This document shows, one piece after another, positions 9,501-18,433 of a stretch of DNA of 64,000 nucleotides; within the stretch, counting starts at the first letter, position 1, and every line of letters begins with the position of its first letter. The notes beneath the pieces were generated by a model. It saw nothing but the letters and a program-made list of their open reading frames with translations, had not been told where the DNA came from and ran no database searches. The position numbers were made by a program, and so were the translations under genes. This DNA is from Flavobacterium sp. 1 (lineage in GTDB: Bacteria > Bacteroidota > Bacteroidia > Flavobacteriales > Flavobacteriaceae). The stretch covers positions 2,294,001-2,358,000 of the forward strand of contig NZ_PGER01000001.1 of NCBI RefSeq assembly GCF_002797935.1, written 5' to 3'.

Positions 9501-9820
9501 TGTTCATTCAAAGTTCAAATGCAGAAGGCTACAATGCTTTTGCTAAAAATGCCTTTGATTTCGATGGAAGAATTAGAGCTAACGATACCGAAGTTAAGTT
9601 TTTATATAATTTTTTTCAAAATCATTTCCATAAAGGTAATAAATTTGTGATTGAAATAGAATCAACATTATACACTTGTACATCTTGCCAAAAATATTTA
9701 CAGGCAGCACAAAAATATGCAAAAGCTGAGGGGAAAATATTAGAAATTAAATTTATTGCCCATCCAAGAGCTAGTAATTCAGTAGAAGTATTCAAATTAG
9801 TAAAGTCATTAAAAAAGTAA
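6509..9820 (+). CDS. Polymorphic toxin with C-terminal deaminase domain
   Basis: This 1103-residue protein ends in what looks like a Toxin-deaminase (BURPS668_1122-type) domain, from about residue 1015. The first motif ANDTEVKFL contains Asp1026 and Glu1028, and the second, LYTCTSCQKYL, carries the zinc-binding Cys1057 and Cys1060. Such domains deaminate nucleic-acid bases or nucleotides in target cells; the substrate here is unknown. The long N-terminal part is mostly helical, and a hydrophobic, Ala-rich stretch at about residues 566-680 resembles translocation or pretoxin segments of other polymorphic toxins. No signal peptide is present, so export must rely on lysis or an injection device. 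A SUKH-type immunity gene follows after 3 bases. Confidence 0.75.
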   Translation: MEQAAILKTGQVVKLTDIINPKYSIYGFLNSFEVITNKVTKKFRDTEEKDFRDADLSGQINKDVVRGFYEEQFFLEYLVGKHELYELKNHKYTLKPASAGDEIIVKKLKVVAPYTDFCKIETYKWTYQLNVPVFDYYETLQIIVPSGLSPIKEENIQLFSTAMLFYSDKIRRFVTPADTDNKQEKAFIIAKIAILINSIIKDLFSKFLTEPEFQTYLSHQSLEWTDNSMFVNPTVEILEDYLGNLRSYYESFYANQLLVKDASTKDKFYWLATVLSAEALATVPAIDKFELLYNLSKQNVTLTERNHGESLALKIIESFTFESVSSADRNDLLNDLVNFHNYITLQGGNGPHSVESKSTLFEILYRDIDDDRYSRYTFGLWNSYNNRMKFIILLYRIWFNSTYNPIYPDPSYIKQLNACGVYEESPYMKLKNNPDPNNSIKVPKYYNDTTTPSFIIYESVTGSRNGAKIETSTNYSYKMVGKSIEVYEYKIESRKGYDDHYSDSVLYGTYEFLQPITVMGLKPDLDLVETLGDLQTGESIGNQKIHTIPAFLLFYMEDYSSLKKIDFGVMLAAEIALNLIGAGALADLRYLGYLSKMRSLWTTESVVASDVVLSWKAVSGVVNAFEFSAINAIALNNYVIHTTNDSLTKKIAEKANTYLIWATIGSMIARPYIQSKIIESAFELNGIVKQFNDDGISIYRPEMTPSQISEFDQALIVVKDIAGNRELVVNTMIQKLEAYGSDSSEILQKYTQITNSAEKYAFYVDYGVLKDPKIRQLLNANNSKAFDNWRLLYSKNVIVDRKYVEILADQTYINDLFRYYNEDPLRKVIEPLNFKSRLNFIRKFGKLDPIVFEKLIETPNGVILLNESPSFSSMPDLLTSEDVIEFLKTGPTKDIIGVRIETQRLNWSTSIRMYQENISFQAMSIQELSDFHSIFKNYFRTDKEKLSSYLKSNRARIKINCYNNSELIEPTIVEWYISGTPESFVELFNDVPDEITEMFIQSSNAEGYNAFAKNAFDFDGRIRANDTEVKFLYNFFQNHFHKGNKFVIEIESTLYTCTSCQKYLQAAQKYAKAEGKILEIKFIAHPRASNSVEVFKLVKSLKK

Positions 9821-9823
9821 ATC

Positions 9824-10315
9824 ATGGACATAAAATTTTTAGAGCAATTAAAGGATTATCCATCTGCATATCCAAATGATATAGATTATCAAGGAACAAT
9901 TGAACCCATTTCTTTACAAGAAATAGAAACTTTAGAACAATTATATAATAATGGTAATACTTTTCCAAAGGCATTACGCGAATTACTCTTTTTGGCAGGT
10001 AACTATTGTTATGTTTTGGATTATGGCTGGAATGAAACAGAGGAAGAAATACAGAATGAATTGCAAATTTATGCCAGGAAATGGCTACTTAAATATAATA
10101 AAAACATATCCAGGCCTTTCTTTGTTATTGATGTTTATAACGGACCTGAACAATTTCTATATGTTTATTTAGATGAAGGGAATAACCCATTTGTTTATCA
10201 GGCTTTTCTTCCTGAACAAAATAATATTAAACATTTCGCAAGTTTAAATAAAAGCCTCTCTGAATATATAAACAGTCTTATTGATAGAGTAAAACAAGGT
10301 TATAACCCGTTTTAA
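9824..10315 (+). CDS. SUKH (SMI1/KNR4) family immunity protein
   Basis: This 163-residue cytoplasmic protein has the SUKH pattern: an N-terminal helix followed by FPKALRELLFLAGNY, the usual 'P..l..l....N' signature, then a strand-rich core (FFVIDVYNGPEQFLYVYLDEG). SUKH proteins neutralise many polymorphic toxins, including deaminases, by binding the toxic domain. It sits 3 bases after the toxin gene and is the last gene of the unit started at promoter copy B. A terminator hairpin follows about 75 bases downstream. It presumably protects the producing cell and its siblings. Having only the shared promoter would be risky for an immunity gene, so an internal promoter is possible but not visible. 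Confidence 0.8.
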   Translation: MDIKFLEQLKDYPSAYPNDIDYQGTIEPISLQEIETLEQLYNNGNTFPKALRELLFLAGNYCYVLDYGWNETEEEIQNELQIYARKWLLKYNKNISRPFFVIDVYNGPEQFLYVYLDEGNNPFVYQAFLPEQNNIKHFASLNKSLSEYINSLIDRVKQGYNPF

Positions 10316-10391
10316 TCTCCTCTCTAGTCCTGAAAAAAATTACATATTTACAACTTCCTTGTAAACCTGTACCGACACAAGACTCTTAAAA

Positions 10392-10429
10392 AAAAACAGC
10401 TCAAAGACTAAAATCCTTGAGCTGTTTTT
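10392..10429 (+). terminator. Rho-independent terminator after the immunity gene
   Basis: A 13-bp stem (AAAAACAGCTCAA with TTGAGCTGTTTTT) encloses a 12-base loop and ends in a T tract, so it is a good intrinsic terminator. The A-rich left arm means it can also work on the opposite strand. Confidence 0.85.
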
Positions 10430-10617
10430 AAAACTACATTTTCAGTAAAAATACTGACTCAAATGATCCTAAAAACTGTCATTCTTACGACAGAAAATCA
10501 CGATCTGACAAACCCAAAAAATTACATTCTACACTCAAATGGAAACTTAAAACCATAAGTTTCCCTTATATTTTATTGGCTTTTTTCTACAGCCAAAACT
10601 CATACGTTATCCAATTA

Positions 10618-10702
10618 CTTTACAACTCTGTAAAGTAATAGAACATCACTGTTAAACCGCTAAGCACAAATTTTTCAAACCATAATTTTAGGCTAATCTT
10701 TG
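10618..10702 (+). promoter_or_regulatory. Two-part late-type promoter, copy C (giant-protein unit)
   Basis: This is the most symmetric copy: ACTTTACA-ACTC-TGTAAAGT is a perfect 8-bp dyad (10617-10636), followed by TAGAAC. GGCTAATCTTTG lies at 10691-10702, 73 bp from the start of CTTTACAAC, the same as in copies A and B. A 158-base leader runs to the 2519-residue gene. Confidence 0.8.
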
Positions 10703-10860
10703 CTCTATCAAAAGGAAAAAACGCTATTAGAATGCCCTTTTAGGAACTATTATATAAGCCTGAATAATGGATTAATTATTTGATTACGCTGATTGGTTAT
10801 AACAGCTCAAATAATCATTTAAAATACGAACAAAAATTAAAGTCAAAAAAAAATTAGCAT

Positions 10861-13800
10861 ATGCCAACTAATCCAATTACAGCGGTTCCCATTCCTACAG
10901 CTACAGCAAGATATTACCCTCGATTATCTGAGGTAATCACTGTAGATGATTTACCTGAGTTTTTGTCATTTGTTCAAGATGGGTTAAACTCCATTTTTGA
11001 CAACATTCATTATAAAAACCTGCAATATTCCAAAGGGTATCGCGGTGACTCGGCCTTTTACAGCCTCGATATTGTAACGAGCAAAAAACTGGCTGTTCCT
11101 TTGCCTTTTGACCTGGCTCTTGTGCTTAATCCAGACATCACAGGCAGGGATTCGAGTATATCATCGTTTCCTATCACACTGGAGTATCAGTGGGAGATTT
11201 TAGCGTTTTTAAAAACGTTTAGCTCCGCCAGTTTTTCATTTTCTCCCGAAGATTTCTATTCGGTAGGACTACAGGTTTTCCGTATCAGCGAAGAACAGGC
11301 AATCGCTCACATGCTTAATATTTTTGTAGAACCCGCTGATGCAATTACAAAATACGAACAGCTTTTAGCTGATATCAATGATTTATATGCGATTACTCAA
11401 ACACCAGACTATCAGGAATTAGAATTCCCTGTGGGAGTGGAGCAGTCAATTGGAAGTGTTGTTGCGCTGATCCAAAACAATCCTAAAATCACAAAATCAA
11501 TTCCGCTGCTTTTGTTTGCAGTTTATATTCTGCGATCGGATTTAGACGAAACCAAACAACGCCTACAGGAATTTTACAATATCATCGCTCCCGATGGAAT
11601 TGAAACTCACATCAAAAGAATCATTACGCCAAAAGCCAAAGCTACTTTAGCCTTGAGCGCTGGTATTGAATTCCCTCAAAATGTATTAAGACCAGTTAAT
11701 TCAGACGGTTCAGATTATAAAAATCCCACAACCAATCTAGTTGACCCAACAGCCAAATCATTATTTGTTTTTGCAGAAGCACAATTGTATGCCGATACCG
11801 AGGCTGGAATTGGCTACCAGCTGGAAATGGGAGGTTCTTTAAGTCCTTCTCCTTACGCCATGATTGGCAAAACAGGATTGATCCTGCAGTTAGATACTTT
11901 AAAACTTGATTTAAGCAAAAAAACAAATATTCCTGAAGCCGATGCCGATGGCAGATCTAATGATTTTGTCGGGGCGTATGCACGTGCCGTATCGGTAACC
12001 TTACCTTCAAAATGGTTTCATAAACCCACAGGGGAAGATGGAGATACTGAGCCTACCTTAAAAATTGGTGCGTCTGATTTATTGGTGGGAACAGGAGGTC
12101 TGTCCGGAAATATTTATCTGGAAACAGTTCCTGTGGCTACTGGCGGTACCTTTAATTATTTTAATGATAAATTCGATTTCATTTATCCAGTCACGATGTT
12201 CGAAAAGAACGAAGAAAGCGGTGTTGTTGAAGATAAAGAAATTGCCAATTATGCTGATTTAATAACCTTTTTACTAAAATTAAACACAGCAAAACTGCCG
12301 TATGCCTTTAAATATCCATTAGTACTAAAGACTAAAGAAAATTTAATAGCGGCAGCAGTAAGCGCTAATACAATTTATACTTTTAATACTGCTCAAGAGT
12401 ACCAAGCCTTTTTATCACAGCTAATTGAAAATACCCTTTGGAAAACTATCGGTTCAGCCGAAAAAGGTTTCAAAGTGGGCTTCAATAAATTTGATATTAC
12501 CTTCAAACAGAACAAGGTTGTCAACTCTAATATCAAAGGGGCATTAGAGATTAAGAAGTTCAAAAATAAAGTCACAGGAGATCCTTTGCAAATAGGTATT
12601 GAAGGACATTTATACGATGACGGCGATTTTAACCTTACTGCTTCATTTGCAAAAGAAAGTGAGATTGAAGCCAACTTGCTTGACGTGGTAGATTTTAAAT
12701 TTAACAGCATTGAATTAGGTAAACAAGACGATGATTTCTATATAGGGACATCTTGCGAAATTTCGTTTACCAACGAAACAATGAAAAATTTACTAAAAGA
12801 CCAAAAAATCATCCTTGATAAACTTCGTATTTATAGCGACGGAAGTATAGAATTGGAAGGTGGTGATATCCCATTGCCTATTGCTGTTACTTTAGATCTT
12901 GGGGTGGTTAAGATGGGGGTGTCTAATATTCATTTTGGTTCTACTCAAATCACCAAAGACGGGAAATTACGCAAATACAATTACTGGGGATTTGATGGTG
13001 CCATCAGTATAAACCCGCTAGGATTAGATGCTCGAGGAGAAGGGGTTAAATATTATTATACTGTCGATGATAATAATGAAGTTGATACTCCTGAAGCTGA
13101 TCGTCGTCCTCATGATTCTTTTTTACATATTCAAACTATCGAAATAGATTTGATTATTCCAGCCCCGCCAAAACCCAAAATCACAACAGGAGGAACGACT
13201 GGAGACACGACAAAAAAAGCAACCGAGCAAACATTGGCTATTATTCACGGTATGCTATCGTTACCAAAACCAGGTACATCAAAAGAATTTATTGGTGAGG
13301 TTTCATTAAAGCTGCCAAAAGCCAAAATATCCGGTAGTGTTGGAATGAAATTCATGCCAAAATACCCTGCGTTCATCGTAGATGCTAATATAGAATTGCC
13401 TACGCCTATCCCGCTTGGCTTTATATCGATTTCAGCTTTTAGAGGATTGTTAGGATTTAGATATGTGGCGACCAAAAAAGCTGCAGGATTGACTGCTGAC
13501 AACTCTTGGTACGAGTTTTATAAACATCCAAAAAAAGGGATCAATATTGGGAAGTTTAGCGGCCCGCCGGATTCTATGGAATACAACTCTCCATTTTCTA
13601 TTGGAGCGGGAGCAACATTCGGCACTACCGCAGATGGCGGGCATGTATTGTCACTGCGTGCCATGATGTTATTGTCATTACCAACCTTATTTTATATTGA
13701 AGCAGGATTAAATGTTATTGCCGGACGATTAGGACTTATCGAAGACGATCCTAGTAATCCTCCATTCTTTGCGATGGTCGCTTTTGGAGACGATTCATTA

Positions 13801-16800
13801 GAGTTAGCTGCCGGAGCAGATTTTAGCATTCCTAAAGACAGCGGGCAAATATTCCAACTGCATGCTTTATTAGAATCAGGGTTTTTCTTTAAAAATCAAA
13901 AACCATGGTATGTAAATTTAGGATCAAGAAAGGATCCGATTACGGCGAGAGTATTAACGTTATTTACAGCTAAATCATTTATTATGCTTTCTGCGCAAGG
14001 AATCGAAGCCGGTGCCAGATTAGATTTTAAACTGGAAAAAAGTTTCGGTCCAGCAAAAGTGCGTTTATGGGCTTATATTGAATTAGGAGGTAAAATCTCG
14101 TTCAAGCGTCCTCAAATGGGCGGTTATATGAGTGCTGGCGGGGGCATTCAAATTAAGATTTGGATTGTAAATGTCGAAATTGTTTTAGATACCATATTCT
14201 CGGTTGAGTCCTTTAAGCCCTTTTTGATTTATGCTAAATTAGATTTAAGTGTACGCGTAAAAATTGGTTTTGTCAGAGTACGAAAAAATTTCACAATAGA
14301 GCTGCAATGGGATATCAACAGAGTCATAGATTATACTCCATACAGCCCGCTGCCTCAAGGAACATTTGGAGACGGAGAAGATGACAGAACATCTGAATCG
14401 GTAAAAGGAGTGCACATGCTTACAAATCAAGCTTTCGCTCTTGATTATTTCAAACAGGAGGGAGAAAAAGATTATGATGCAAGTTTATTTTTAGCTGATG
14501 GTATGCCTAAAGCCACTGCTATTAAAAACATAATTCCATTGGATACCTATATTGATATTAAAATGGCTAAGGGGTTATTACCAAATCCAGATTTATTTGA
14601 AAAAATTGGAGGCTATACTGGCGAAGCAAAAAATTATACCGATATGATGCCTCCCGTGAGTACTGCAGGCGGCAGAAAACTTCGTCAGGTAAAACACCAG
14701 TACTCTATTAAATCAATTGACATAAAATCATGGAATGGCAGTTCTTGGGAAGTTTACCATCCTTTTGAAGCAGTTGTAAAAGATATAGAAAGAACCGATG
14801 AACTGAAAAAATTGCCGTGGGCGCAATGGCAAAAAACAATTGATCAATATGACAGCATTCGTGTATTAGCAACCAATCCATTTTCATTTTTAAGCGGTGG
14901 AGAACCTGGCTGGCATATTCCGGAACAGTATGGAATTACTCCATCTAAATTATTTTGTGTATCATTAAAGACAGAACCGGAACATATCGATTTTCTTAAT
15001 AAAGATATTGGAAAACGTTTCTATGTTCCAACTCAGTATGAGGCGGATAAAATTAATGGGCTGTTTTTTAAACTTATAGGCGATGCTCCAGTAATTGATA
15101 ATAATAAGCTTGTAGGTGGAGACTTTATGAGCATTACAGGAGAGAGCAATCCTTTTGGACACAATAGATCTTTATCATTCAAAAACTATAATGAGTTAGA
15201 AATTATATTCCCTGAATCGGCTGTTGAACCTGTTTTAAAACTTACAACTCATGCAAAAGAAGTAAAAATAAGTGCGTACAGTGCAGTTACAGAAAAAGAT
15301 AAAAAGTTTGTAACTTATGAAAAAGTCTTGTTGAAAAAAGCAGTTGATTCCACAGCTTTAGAGGAGTTAACGTATACTAAAACGGAACTGCTAAATGCTA
15401 TAACCTTACTTGATGCAGAAAGTGATCCAGCTTTAAAAACTAAAATAGATAAAATTGTAATTACTCCCGTAGCGGCAAATGCAGATCGCATCAGTCAAAT
15501 CAGGAACGAAATAGCGGCACTATTTGATAATACATATACTGCAGAAAATGGAGAATTCTCAATGTCAAGCCCTAGTAATGCATCACAATACAATCTGTTG
15601 CTGACGGAATTAGCATTATTAAAAACTGACGCTGGTAATGATAACCCAGCTGGTACGCCAAATGCTCTTAGCTTCACCCGTTTTTATGGTTACAGCGGAA
15701 AAACTGTTTATGAATTTGATAAAGTCTTTAAATATGATGATACGTATCTTATTTCATTCCGTCCAAAACCAAATACCACGGTTCTTGTGCAAATTGACGC
15801 TAAAGGAAACCTGTTAAGAGAGCGTTTGTTAAACGGTGCAGTGACTTCGATCCAGATAGTAAATGGCAATTTACTGCTTACTCAGGCAATGGATGCCAAA
15901 CAGTGTAAAGGAATTGGAGAAGCAATTATTGATTATGATTTTATAGTGGGCTGTCAGAGTCCTGTTGCCACAACGGCAATTATTGAACTCGATTCAGAGT
16001 TAAACCAAATTTTTGGATTGCAATACCCAAATACGTATTCTTTAGGCTTTAACAAATTGCTGTCATTGGATAATAATGAACTGCTTTGGGTCAATGCATT
16101 AACTGACGAAACTCAAATCAATTGGGTTGATGGAAGTGATCGTTCAATCATTAACAGCATCAAAATTGACGAAGCGGCTATCAAAGTGCTTCAGCATAAT
16201 GAGACTGTATTCAGCCTGATTACAAAAGATAAAAAAATCATCAGTTTTAGTATCAGCACAGAAACTAAAACAATAACTTTTGGAGATACTAAAGTTGTTT
16301 CTGATCTATCAATTGTCGAAATTACGGATGCAGTAATTGCGAATAATAAAATTTTGGTTTCGGCTAAAATGGCAGATGGAAAGTTCGGATTAGCTCAAAT
16401 TAATGTTACCAGCGTGGACATTGTCAAAAGCGTTGACATTGTCAAACATGAGACCATTTTTGATTCGGCTGTTTATTTATCAAATAACACTTTAAATGAC
16501 AATTCTGTTGTTGCTTATAATGACCATTATTTGTTTGTATTCAATGCTTCATTAGCGCTTACACGATTAATCGAAAGAGGAAGTACGGAAGATAAAACTT
16601 CTATTATTCATGTTCAAAATGAGCCATCGGTAAATGAAATTCTAATGCTTTCATCCAAGAAAGATGAAAAGGGTGTTTACTTCTCTTTATTCAATGACCA
16701 ATTTGATAACTGTTCATTACATCCTGTTGCAACCGTCACAGTAATTCCATCTAGTTCAACTTTAATTAGTTCGGTGGTTAATGTTTCAGAGCCTAGTATT

Positions 16801-18420
16801 CTTAGTTCTTTAGAGTATAAAAAAACAATTAAGTATTCAAACTTAATCACTGTCAGCGATGTTATTTGCTCTAATGGCGGAAACTCTGACGATGATGAAG
16901 AATTAGACTATACAACCTATGTACAAAGGATCGATTGGCTAAGCAAAGAGAATTATATCCACAATTTTAACATACCTGGTATAGATGCTGTAGAAGGAGA
17001 CAAAGCTGCAATGATCGCAGCTGTTCAAAATACGGTGCAGCCAATTTGGAGGCCAAATACAACTTATTGTTTAGATTTTACTTTAACGGATACTGTAAAT
17101 GACCAAAAAGAAAGAGAAACAGAGTTCAAATATTATTATGGCTTCAAAACTTTTGGACCTGTAGGCCACTACCCTATTCCTGAACCACCAAAAGAACTTA
17201 AAGAGCTGCTCAATCTTCCACAAAATGAACTAGGAGATTTATCGAAATCTCCATTGGCTTCGCTGAGACAATACATCGATTACAGCCGTTCTTACCCTAA
17301 TGCAGATGGAAGTTTATTACAATCGAAACCTTCATTTTATGGAAATGAACAATGTGAAGTATCATTGTTTTTCACAAATCCATATGTATATCACATGCTT
17401 AAGAGCTGGAATGAATATGGAACCAGACCAGAGATTAAAGGGGCTCTGAACCTTATTATTAAAGATCCTTTAAATGATGAACTTATTCCATATCCGCTGC
17501 CTGCAACTACAACTAGGTATCCTAAGGCAGAAGAAAGCGCTATGCCATGGTTGGCTGATAATGATCCTCGTGTTCCTCTTGGAGTTCAATTGGTTAACAA
17601 TTTTATCAAAGCAATACAAGCTGATAGCTCTGTGATAAAATGTGATTATGAAGAACCGAAACTTATAAAACCAAAATCATATGGTTATACTGTAACCTTA
17701 TCGGATTTGAAACCTTCAAAATTATATACCCTTTTAGTAAATAATTATTTTGATGATAACCAAAATAAAATTGAAGAGAAAAGTGAAAATGTATTAGTGC
17801 ATCAATTCGGGTTTCAAACCTCTCGTTACAGAAATTTTGCGGAGCAAGTACAGAGTTATGTAATTGAAGAGAAAGATGAATTGGGCGCTGTAATTAATTC
17901 AAGAAAAGCATTATTCGATGTTAAACTTAATTTAGTTCCAGATCAAATTCAGGCTTTATCTGATGTCGTTGCCGGATTATCAAACGAATTAAGCGATGCA
18001 ATTGCTTTGAAATATCAACACTTATTTGATCGTGCTATAGAAGGAATTTTAAAACTATCTCCTCTTGATCCAGCTCAATCTACTGAAGTCAATCGTATTA
18101 TTAATACTAATACCGGTGATGTTGTAGCGCTTTTAGTTCGTAACCCTGAACCGTTCAATATTCCTAAAATTCCATTAGAAGAAATACAGAATACTGTTTC
18201 AGTTGTTGGCGATGCACTAAACTATAAAGTATTGCACTCTAAAGATTATTCTCAAATACTGATTATGAATAAAAGTAAAAAAATTAGTGATAAAAATTTA
18301 AATATCAAGTTTGAATACAGAATGTGGAATAATAACGGAACAGTTGATGCTAATTCAACTTCATTAACAGTTCGTGTTGGTCAACCAGTAATATTACCTA
18401 TAGAAAATATAAATCTTTAA
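10861..18420 (+). CDS. Giant 2519-residue beta-rich island protein
   Basis: I do not recognise this protein with certainty. Residues 1-290 look alpha/beta with helices. Residues about 300-1160 are a long run of amphipathic strands with recurring patterns such as WGFDGAISINPLGLDARGEG, GFISISAFRGLLGFRY and SIGAGATFGTTADGGHVLSL. This recalls the DUF6603 type of repetitive beta-sheet protein, but that is recognition by eye. Residues about 1570-1900 resemble a beta-propeller (strand repeats around YLISFRPKPNTTVLVQID). The C-terminal part contains helical segments and a final beta domain. No signal peptide or membrane anchor is seen. It heads the unit of promoter copy C and is followed after 13 bases by the VWA giant, suggesting that the two work together. 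Confidence 0.6.
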   Translation: MPTNPITAVPIPTATARYYPRLSEVITVDDLPEFLSFVQDGLNSIFDNIHYKNLQYSKGYRGDSAFYSLDIVTSKKLAVPLPFDLALVLNPDITGRDSSISSFPITLEYQWEILAFLKTFSSASFSFSPEDFYSVGLQVFRISEEQAIAHMLNIFVEPADAITKYEQLLADINDLYAITQTPDYQELEFPVGVEQSIGSVVALIQNNPKITKSIPLLLFAVYILRSDLDETKQRLQEFYNIIAPDGIETHIKRIITPKAKATLALSAGIEFPQNVLRPVNSDGSDYKNPTTNLVDPTAKSLFVFAEAQLYADTEAGIGYQLEMGGSLSPSPYAMIGKTGLILQLDTLKLDLSKKTNIPEADADGRSNDFVGAYARAVSVTLPSKWFHKPTGEDGDTEPTLKIGASDLLVGTGGLSGNIYLETVPVATGGTFNYFNDKFDFIYPVTMFEKNEESGVVEDKEIANYADLITFLLKLNTAKLPYAFKYPLVLKTKENLIAAAVSANTIYTFNTAQEYQAFLSQLIENTLWKTIGSAEKGFKVGFNKFDITFKQNKVVNSNIKGALEIKKFKNKVTGDPLQIGIEGHLYDDGDFNLTASFAKESEIEANLLDVVDFKFNSIELGKQDDDFYIGTSCEISFTNETMKNLLKDQKIILDKLRIYSDGSIELEGGDIPLPIAVTLDLGVVKMGVSNIHFGSTQITKDGKLRKYNYWGFDGAISINPLGLDARGEGVKYYYTVDDNNEVDTPEADRRPHDSFLHIQTIEIDLIIPAPPKPKITTGGTTGDTTKKATEQTLAIIHGMLSLPKPGTSKEFIGEVSLKLPKAKISGSVGMKFMPKYPAFIVDANIELPTPIPLGFISISAFRGLLGFRYVATKKAAGLTADNSWYEFYKHPKKGINIGKFSGPPDSMEYNSPFSIGAGATFGTTADGGHVLSLRAMMLLSLPTLFYIEAGLNVIAGRLGLIEDDPSNPPFFAMVAFGDDSLELAAGADFSIPKDSGQIFQLHALLESGFFFKNQKPWYVNLGSRKDPITARVLTLFTAKSFIMLSAQGIEAGARLDFKLEKSFGPAKVRLWAYIELGGKISFKRPQMGGYMSAGGGIQIKIWIVNVEIVLDTIFSVESFKPFLIYAKLDLSVRVKIGFVRVRKNFTIELQWDINRVIDYTPYSPLPQGTFGDGEDDRTSESVKGVHMLTNQAFALDYFKQEGEKDYDASLFLADGMPKATAIKNIIPLDTYIDIKMAKGLLPNPDLFEKIGGYTGEAKNYTDMMPPVSTAGGRKLRQVKHQYSIKSIDIKSWNGSSWEVYHPFEAVVKDIERTDELKKLPWAQWQKTIDQYDSIRVLATNPFSFLSGGEPGWHIPEQYGITPSKLFCVSLKTEPEHIDFLNKDIGKRFYVPTQYEADKINGLFFKLIGDAPVIDNNKLVGGDFMSITGESNPFGHNRSLSFKNYNELEIIFPESAVEPVLKLTTHAKEVKISAYSAVTEKDKKFVTYEKVLLKKAVDSTALEELTYTKTELLNAITLLDAESDPALKTKIDKIVITPVAANADRISQIRNEIAALFDNTYTAENGEFSMSSPSNASQYNLLLTELALLKTDAGNDNPAGTPNALSFTRFYGYSGKTVYEFDKVFKYDDTYLISFRPKPNTTVLVQIDAKGNLLRERLLNGAVTSIQIVNGNLLLTQAMDAKQCKGIGEAIIDYDFIVGCQSPVATTAIIELDSELNQIFGLQYPNTYSLGFNKLLSLDNNELLWVNALTDETQINWVDGSDRSIINSIKIDEAAIKVLQHNETVFSLITKDKKIISFSISTETKTITFGDTKVVSDLSIVEITDAVIANNKILVSAKMADGKFGLAQINVTSVDIVKSVDIVKHETIFDSAVYLSNNTLNDNSVVAYNDHYLFVFNASLALTRLIERGSTEDKTSIIHVQNEPSVNEILMLSSKKDEKGVYFSLFNDQFDNCSLHPVATVTVIPSSSTLISSVVNVSEPSILSSLEYKKTIKYSNLITVSDVICSNGGNSDDDEELDYTTYVQRIDWLSKENYIHNFNIPGIDAVEGDKAAMIAAVQNTVQPIWRPNTTYCLDFTLTDTVNDQKERETEFKYYYGFKTFGPVGHYPIPEPPKELKELLNLPQNELGDLSKSPLASLRQYIDYSRSYPNADGSLLQSKPSFYGNEQCEVSLFFTNPYVYHMLKSWNEYGTRPEIKGALNLIIKDPLNDELIPYPLPATTTRYPKAEESAMPWLADNDPRVPLGVQLVNNFIKAIQADSSVIKCDYEEPKLIKPKSYGYTVTLSDLKPSKLYTLLVNNYFDDNQNKIEEKSENVLVHQFGFQTSRYRNFAEQVQSYVIEEKDELGAVINSRKALFDVKLNLVPDQIQALSDVVAGLSNELSDAIALKYQHLFDRAIEGILKLSPLDPAQSTEVNRIINTNTGDVVALLVRNPEPFNIPKIPLEEIQNTVSVVGDALNYKVLHSKDYSQILIMNKSKKISDKNLNIKFEYRMWNNNGTVDANSTSLTVRVGQPVILPIENINL

Positions 18421-18433
18421 AAAACAATAAATA

